Assembly: GCA_000416085.1 (NCBI GenBank)
Contig: KE356579.1
Coordinates: 1,969,847 to 1,984,248 of the forward strand
DNA length: 14,402 nt
Source of the DNA: a halophilic archaeon J07HX64
GTDB taxonomy: Archaea > Halobacteriota > Halobacteria > Halobacteriales > Haloarculaceae
Direction of reading: 5' to 3'
The translations under genes and the position numbers were made by a program. Shown piece after piece: positions 14,377 through 14,402 of this stretch. Below the pieces are notes generated by a model, which was not told the DNA's origin, made no database searches, and saw nothing but the letters and a program-made list of their open reading frames with translations. The number at the start of each line of letters is the position of its first letter. The first letter of the stretch is position 1.

Positions 14377-14402
14377 TTTGGGTCGAGTTACTAACGGGCG
14401 AA

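Overview
The window looks like a haloarchaeal (class Halobacteria) chromosome segment. The proteins are rich in Asp and Glu, GC content is high, and several families point the same way: a PAN proteasome-activating nucleotidase, an archaeal DRG/TGS GTPase, a bacterio-opsin-activator type HTH-10 regulator and a haloarchaeal Phr2-type photolyase. Several genes also have TATA-like boxes about 22-29 bases before the ATG, the spacing expected for the leaderless transcripts common in this group. No tRNA, rRNA, CRISPR array, insertion sequence or integrase was found.

Layout. Positions 1-509 (+) hold the 3' part of a short-chain dehydrogenase with an atypical FxxxK active site. It converges on a DRG-family GTPase (651-1763, -). 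A 468-base non-coding stretch carrying TATA-like boxes and several inverted repeats follows. Next comes an accessory catabolic block, all on +: hyuA (2232-4294, broken by a one-base deletion near 3677), hyuB (4291-6162, 4-base overlap with hyuA), a cysteine hydrolase of the N-carbamoylsarcosine amidase/isochorismatase superfamily (6187-6837), a class III CoA-transferase (7055-8269), a homocitrate-synthase-like DRE-TIM enzyme (8270-9361, abutting the transferase) and an HTH-10 regulator (9585-10235). Converging on this block is the minus-strand housekeeping pair pan (11908-13119) then phr (10452-11849). Divergent from pan is a metallo-beta-lactamase-fold hydrolase (13292-14041). The final 360 bases are non-coding and hairpin-rich, ending in a strong TATA-like box that probably serves a gene beyond the window.

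How the genes may work together. HyuA/HyuB plus the amidase repeat the known ATP-dependent N-methylhydantoin -> N-carbamoylsarcosine -> sarcosine logic, or more generally cyclic imide/ureide -> carbamoyl or amide acid -> acid. The CoA-transferase and DRE-TIM enzyme could then activate the released acid as a CoA thioester and condense or cleave it, under control of the HTH-10 protein. The first three steps rest on family knowledge; the linkage to the last two is inference. The hyuA frameshift means the pathway may be inactive in this strain, or that the base is a sequencing error.

The main points for follow-up are the undescribed hyuAB-amidase-CoA transferase-DRE-TIM-HTH10 cluster, the hyuA frameshift, unusual residues in the DRE-TIM enzyme, HyuB and the SDR, and palindromes placed at putative promoters.
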